This document shows positions 59,301 to 64,000 of a stretch of 64,000 bases of DNA, in pieces. The notes under the pieces were generated by a model that was not told the DNA's origin, ran no database searches, and was given only the letters and a program-made list of their open reading frames with translations. The position numbers were made by a program, and so were the translations under genes. Source of the stretch: Plantago ovata (Eukaryota; Streptophyta; Magnoliopsida; Lamiales; Plantaginaceae). Position 1 is the stretch's first letter. Every line of letters starts with the position of its first letter. The stretch covers positions 10,381,745 through 10,445,744 of the forward strand of contig CM051456.1 in NCBI GenBank assembly GCA_028274465.1. Reading direction: 5' to 3'.

Positions 59301-62300
59301 GTGCAGCTATTTCTTACTAATGTTTGATTTCAACCAAGAACTTTGAATATTTAGAAAGTTTACCAAAAGCCTCATTTTCTGATCCTTATATCGATTGTCT
59401 GTTATAGAGGTGCGCAAATCATCAACTTTCTTCCTTTCCACAATAAAGTCAAGAACATATTCAGTACGAAGAGATTTATGGCGTGCTACCCAAATGGCAT
59501 CACCGATAGATAACCTTCTAACCTGCAAAACAGGGAAAATGAATAAGTAAATTGTTATATGGGTTGTTAGCCCCATACATGTATGTGCTCTAGTGGTTGA
59601 ATGGGAAAACCAAGTAGCTACAAGTGACAACCAGCACAATCGGTTTACTATTCCAATCAAGTAGAGTTCTATTAGTTTCATCTGAACAACAACTAGAGAC
59701 TACCGTATTGGCATATCAAAAAAAGTAAATACCAATGTCATGCTCCAAGAAAGGCATAAACACATCCAAATCATGAGCAAAGTTGTGCGCACCTCTATCA
59801 GAATCTTAAATCGAGAACATGTGTTATTAATACGCGACCTGCAAAAGACAAGAAAAGCAGAAAAATGTAAATATCATCGAAAAGAAACTGAATTTTCTTC
59901 ATGAATTGCACTGTACATAATTGCCAACACACAAATATGAACAGCACATTAAACATGTTTGTTTTAAGGAGTCATTGCAAGAAGAGAAAAGTGGTATACA
60001 AGAAAATTTACATGATACTGATTCACAATTTTTGTAGTGAGTTCTATATATGGTTCTGAGACTAGCATATATGATTAGGTATTCAATATATATATGTGAA
60101 GGAATCAAATAATCCAATAGCATGGGAACACAGCATAAAATACCCTCGAATTATTCAAAAGGAGCACGAAACTCCCTCAACTATTTAAATTGCGCCAAAC
60201 CCCCCGAACTATACATAAAGTCGGTAAAAATAATCCTCCCATCCAAAATAACGGTGAGTGTAGTCCACTCGCCTAAATCGCAACTGGGAAAATATTTTCA
60301 ACTTTAGTATACAAACATATACCTGAGTTTTCATTTAATTTATAATAAAAATAGCCTAAAAATATAAATGAAAAAGAACTAAAAAAAATAAATAAGAAAA
60401 AAAAAGGGTGGAGAGCTCCGCCACCACTACAATGGATCTGGCGGAGCAGCACTGCCTGCCACATGAATGGCGGAGCATCTAGATCTGGTGGAGCGTGGCT
60501 TCCACCACCGGAGTTGGTAGTGGCGCCACCATCTTTTCTCCTCCCCAATTTCAGCGGTGGCTGCCACCACACCATCTTTTTCCTTCTTTTTTGTTTTTAA
60601 TTTATTGTGGTTTTAATGAATTGTTGCACAAAATACCCTTTCAAATATAAAGTATTATAAATATTCATGCTAAATCAAATTAATTTGTTTAAAGGTAACG
60701 GTGTTAGTGAAAAACTAACAGAAATCGTTTTGGAGTGTCTGGTGCTTACTTAATGTATAACTTGGGGGGTCTGACGGAATTTAAATAGTTGTGGGGGGGG
60801 GGGGGGGGTTCGTAATCCTTTTGAAGAATTTGGGGGTGTTTTATGTTGTTTTCCCCAGATAGCTACCAAATTAAAAAGTAAAAGAATCGTAAAGCACAAA
60901 CCTCGACACTGATAAGGAACATTAGGCACTTGGAAGTTGGAACAAATGTGGGTAGGAAATCATTCGACAGAAGAAAATCAAAAGCACTGCTAATGAGCTG
61001 GAAAAAGAAAAACTATTTATACATGGTGTAAAAATCGGACATTCAATCACTATCGCATATGCAAGCAACTTCATGTCATGTTACACCATTATAAACCATT
61101 AATAACTTGATACGGAATTAAAACCATTAAACAAGAGAATTATTGCCACTTGCACGTACCCATTGGTGGCAAATTTCTCCCGATCATCTAATATCAAAAT
61201 CACTTCATAAACATCACCAAACTTTACTCCAGATGTCAAAGGCGGCATCATTAAAGAGTTTGGTTTACACTCTGACTGCAGAATGCTACCATTAGTAACT
61301 GTGTGATCCTGAACAAAACATCCCAAAGGCTGGAAAATAGAAAACGAAATGTGAATCAGATCTCTTCCTGAACATCCAATAGAAATTATTTTAAATAGAG
61401 TAGAGCTCAGCCTGGACAGTTGTATGTTTATATGACCAGGAGACCAGTTCATTTAGAATAACATTAGCCATGCTTCTTTGAATTACTTTCCCTAGCCACA
61501 GATCAATATAAAGCAGATAACAGAAAGGCGCATGAACTTATAATATGCACTTGATTAGTTATTTCAAAATATTCAGCATACAACTTGCCACTGGAATCCA
61601 TAGTATGCTTGGAAACTCACGAAAAGGAGAGATAAATCTTAAGTTCTTTCCCTCCACCTCTGTGGCCTTCTACAATTCCATAATGACATTGAACTACCAC
61701 AGGTTCTAGTACGTCCCCAGGTTGTTATGTGAGCTCGTGTGCTAGGTACCTCAAGAACTAAATATATATTCTACTTCAAACCCTTTACTTCTGGTTAGAG
61801 GTAGTGGGGTTGAGAGATCCAGTTGTCATAAAGAAATCAAATAAAATATATCCTACAAATATATAAAATCCGCATTCCATATTCTGACTGTTTCCTAATA
61901 ATGTTGTCTATGCCTTTTAACCTAACTTTGTAGATAAAGACGACATGTAGAGGAATAGACCTTCACTATATACATAGTAGATGTTTCATTTCTCTGCACA
62001 ACACTTGCTTCTGATTACACCAAGAACAAGTATTAGGAAAATGTGTGTAATTAATACATATAACACTTACAGTAGACGCGCCAACTCTCAAAGTAGAACT
62101 CTTTCCACAATCAGAAGGAAATGACGACTTTTGACTGATGGGCACAGTAGCATGATGCTCTATCTCTGTGTTCTTGCTTGCATAAGACCCTGTCCAACAA
62201 ACCATGAAAACACAATTCAAAATCAACATAAATTTGCTAATGAGATGACAATTTCCTTGATAACCAAGTAGTAGTATCTTTTGTTTGGTACAAGGAAGAT

Positions 62301-64000
62301 GGGGGAAAGAACATAAGGTCGTAGTAGGAAGTAGTTACCCTCTCGACTTTGGTGTAAAGAAGGTGCAGGATTCTGGTCTCTTATTGGAGCTGTAGGCACT
62401 GAAGTCGAACCATAAACCTCATCTGCTTTAAGATGACTAAGTACAGTTAGCCAGAGTGAAGTTATCTCCTTTTCCGGGAATGTTTCTGCAACCTTGGAAA
62501 AAGCAAGGAGGATCTGTTGCTCAGAATATCCCATGCGGACAAACTATCCAAAGAGGCAAAGAATTGGAAACAAATGTGAGCATCAAGTCATTTGAGAAAG
62601 GGGGAAAATAAAAAAACCGAGGCACATGATTATTAAAGAAACCTGTATCATGGTTAGATATGTAATGACCCATGGACACAAGTGCAAGACAATTAGTGGT
62701 AATTAAAGCTTTGAATCGTGATAACACATTATTTGCATATCGCTTCAAGTAAATATAATCTGCTGCTTGTCTAACATGACTTGGAATAAAAAAAAAGGTA
62801 ACCACAAAAGAAAATAGTAGGATTGAAAGGGGATTTCAACTATTCAATTTTCCAGAACTCATATCGATTAAAAGACAGACCTTATCAATACATTCCGGTG
62901 GAACATCTATTGATTTCTTTCGCTTTTTTGAACAAATAGATAGCTGTGTTGTTTGTCCAACTAAAGTCCTAATACTGTCCACATCTGGGGAGTCTTCATC
63001 CAAATCAACTATCACTTTGTCTACTCGGTTCGAGTTTAGATTGGTTTTCTCCTTGGAATTCGAAGTTGAACTCTCCAAACTTTTATTTCCATCACCCAGT
63101 CCAGATCTCGATAGACACACACGTGCTACATCCTTCCCTTCATCCGTCAGCATATACCTGTAAGCATGGTTATTGGTAGAAAAGGATTAAACAGTCAGAG
63201 CCCATTCATGTATTAAGGAAAACAAGCTGTGTGGACTGTTAAATGCACAAGTTTTTGCACTAAGAAAGAAGAGGGAGATGACTATTAACAGATTAAAAAA
63301 ATAAAGTGAAATGATCATGGACAGATCGATTAGCATGACGATCTTAATAGAGTGGATTACCATTATCCTGCTACAGTCAAAGTATTTGAAAAGAACCCGT
63401 TCAATTGGATGTAGTATTTTTAAAATAGAGATGTAATCTTATGATTTTTACTAAGTACACAAAAAGGTGTTCAGCTATTAGTAGCAAAGTAGTTGACGCT
63501 AAAGGCTAGGCCTTCAAAGTTCTCTCTCAATACTTCATATTATAAACGACTGCGTTTTTGACACTTAAACAGAGAAATTTATACCTAACATCAATAGCAT
63601 ATCTACCAATTGAAAACACACCAAAACGTTTGAGACTGAAGATGGGTGGTAATTTCTTGCAGCTCACATAACTCTTCCCCATCTTAAACCATAGAGACTA
63701 ATTCAGGTCCACATACGCGTAAAGAAGAAGGATTGGGGAGAGAGGGTGGTTCTATCAGTAACCTACTTTTCAGGGTTGCTTGCCTTCACAACAAGGCCTT
63801 TATCTAACAGAGTTTTCATGCCGCTCCAGTTTTCATGCTTTCCTTTTGCCTTTTCTGCCCTGGAGGCACAAACAAAAAAAAAAAAAAAGAAGAAGAAGAA
63901 GACATCATTGACGCCATGCAGAATGACAATAATGATAGAAATTGATATTCTAATTAAAACGTCAAACTTACGCAATTGGGACACGCGAAAATTCCCTTGT
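56337..64000 (-). CDS. MUS81: Crossover junction endonuclease MUS81, copy B (partial, runs off the right edge)
   Basis: Second copy, minus strand, exons 15 to 4 visible: 56337-56441, 56659-56745, 57094-57325, 58284-58363, 59364-59522, 59793-59838, 61160-61308, 62071-62189, 62339-62543, 62881-63157, 63767-63859 and 63972-64000 (cut). Every visible exon is open, with canonical borders. The nuclease signature is intact ([19 protein letters not shown]) and the end is NIFQLVWGS. Differences from copy A are all in frame: exon 5 is 12 codons shorter (the [11 protein letters not shown] region of the winged-helix part is gone), exon 10 is 4 codons shorter, exon 8 is one codon shorter and exon 6 is two codons longer. 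It could be a working paralogue, an altered form, or a gene at an early stage of decay. The first three exons and the promoter lie outside the window. Confidence 0.88.
60124..60856. mobile_element. Nonautonomous TIR element in a MUS81-B intron
   Basis: A 733-base insertion absent from the matching intron of copy A (around 48923). Arms of about 65 bases are inverted copies: gggaacacagcataaaatac...attcaaaaggag...aactatttaaatt on the left; aatttaaatagttgtg...ccttttgaagaattt...gttttatgttgttttcccc on the right. The interior has a gctccgccacc/ggtggagc-rich centre and an 18-G run near 60794. No transposase. The target-site duplication is not clear (possibly only CA). Confidence 0.75.

Noticed and set aside
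60273..60575. 100-codon minus-strand open frame with Gly/Pro-rich sequence
   Set aside because: It lies inside the nonautonomous TIR element in the MUS81-B intron and resembles no transposase.

Overview
The window is nuclear DNA from a flowering plant, almost certainly a eudicot. It is AT-rich and intron-dense with GT-AG introns. It holds plant-specific gene families (plant calmodulin-binding domain, trichome birefringence-like/PMR5, PHD-containing ORC1, purple acid phosphatase), an intron-bearing tRNA-Tyr, and plant-type TIR elements, a SINE, LTR/TRIM-like debris and a LINE scrap. I cannot name the species.

Layout. (1) 1-6.5 kb: a single-exon plant calmodulin-binding protein gene (+), convergent with a five-exon Yae1-domain gene (-). 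(2) 6.7-15.5 kb: gene-poor repeat territory built from a tandemly repeated segment whose head carries a fragment of an LHP1-like chromodomain gene. One copy is scrambled (62-bp inversion, displaced chromodomain tail, microhomology deletion) and another lies beside a 1.8-kb TIR element. (3) 15.55 kb: tRNA-Tyr(GUA) with a 14-nt intron. (4) 16-30 kb: tandem array of four TBL/PMR5-type O-acetyltransferase genes. Copies 1, 2 and 4 are intact five-exon genes and copy 3 is broken. The spacers hold MITE hairpins, a TRIM-like array and a stray piece of the purple acid phosphatase gene. (5) 30.8-31.7 kb: a Mutator-like element with a perfect 9-bp target-site duplication and an internal cluster of short palindromes. 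(6) 32.8-38.3 kb: a 16-exon ORC1 gene with an E2F-type site just upstream. (7) 39.1-39.6 kb (-): a small single-exon gene of unknown function. (8) 39.9-64 kb: a 13-exon purple acid phosphatase gene (+) convergent with a 15-exon MUS81 gene (-), followed by a tandem duplicate of the PAP 3' half (pseudogene) plus a second, still open MUS81 copy that runs off the right edge.

Exon coordinates were worked out by eye from splice consensus, reading frame and family conservation. The predicted lengths (ORC1 817 aa, MUS81-A 681 aa, PAP 637 aa, TBLs 347-367 aa) fit the usual family sizes. Functionally, ORC1 and MUS81 concern DNA replication and recombination, the TBL genes concern cell-wall polysaccharide acetylation, and the PAP is a secreted metallophosphoesterase. 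The neighbours do not form a pathway. I found no defence island, metabolic cluster or other coherent new system. The most interesting content is structural: local duplication, scrambling and decay, with paired copies that date individual insertions.
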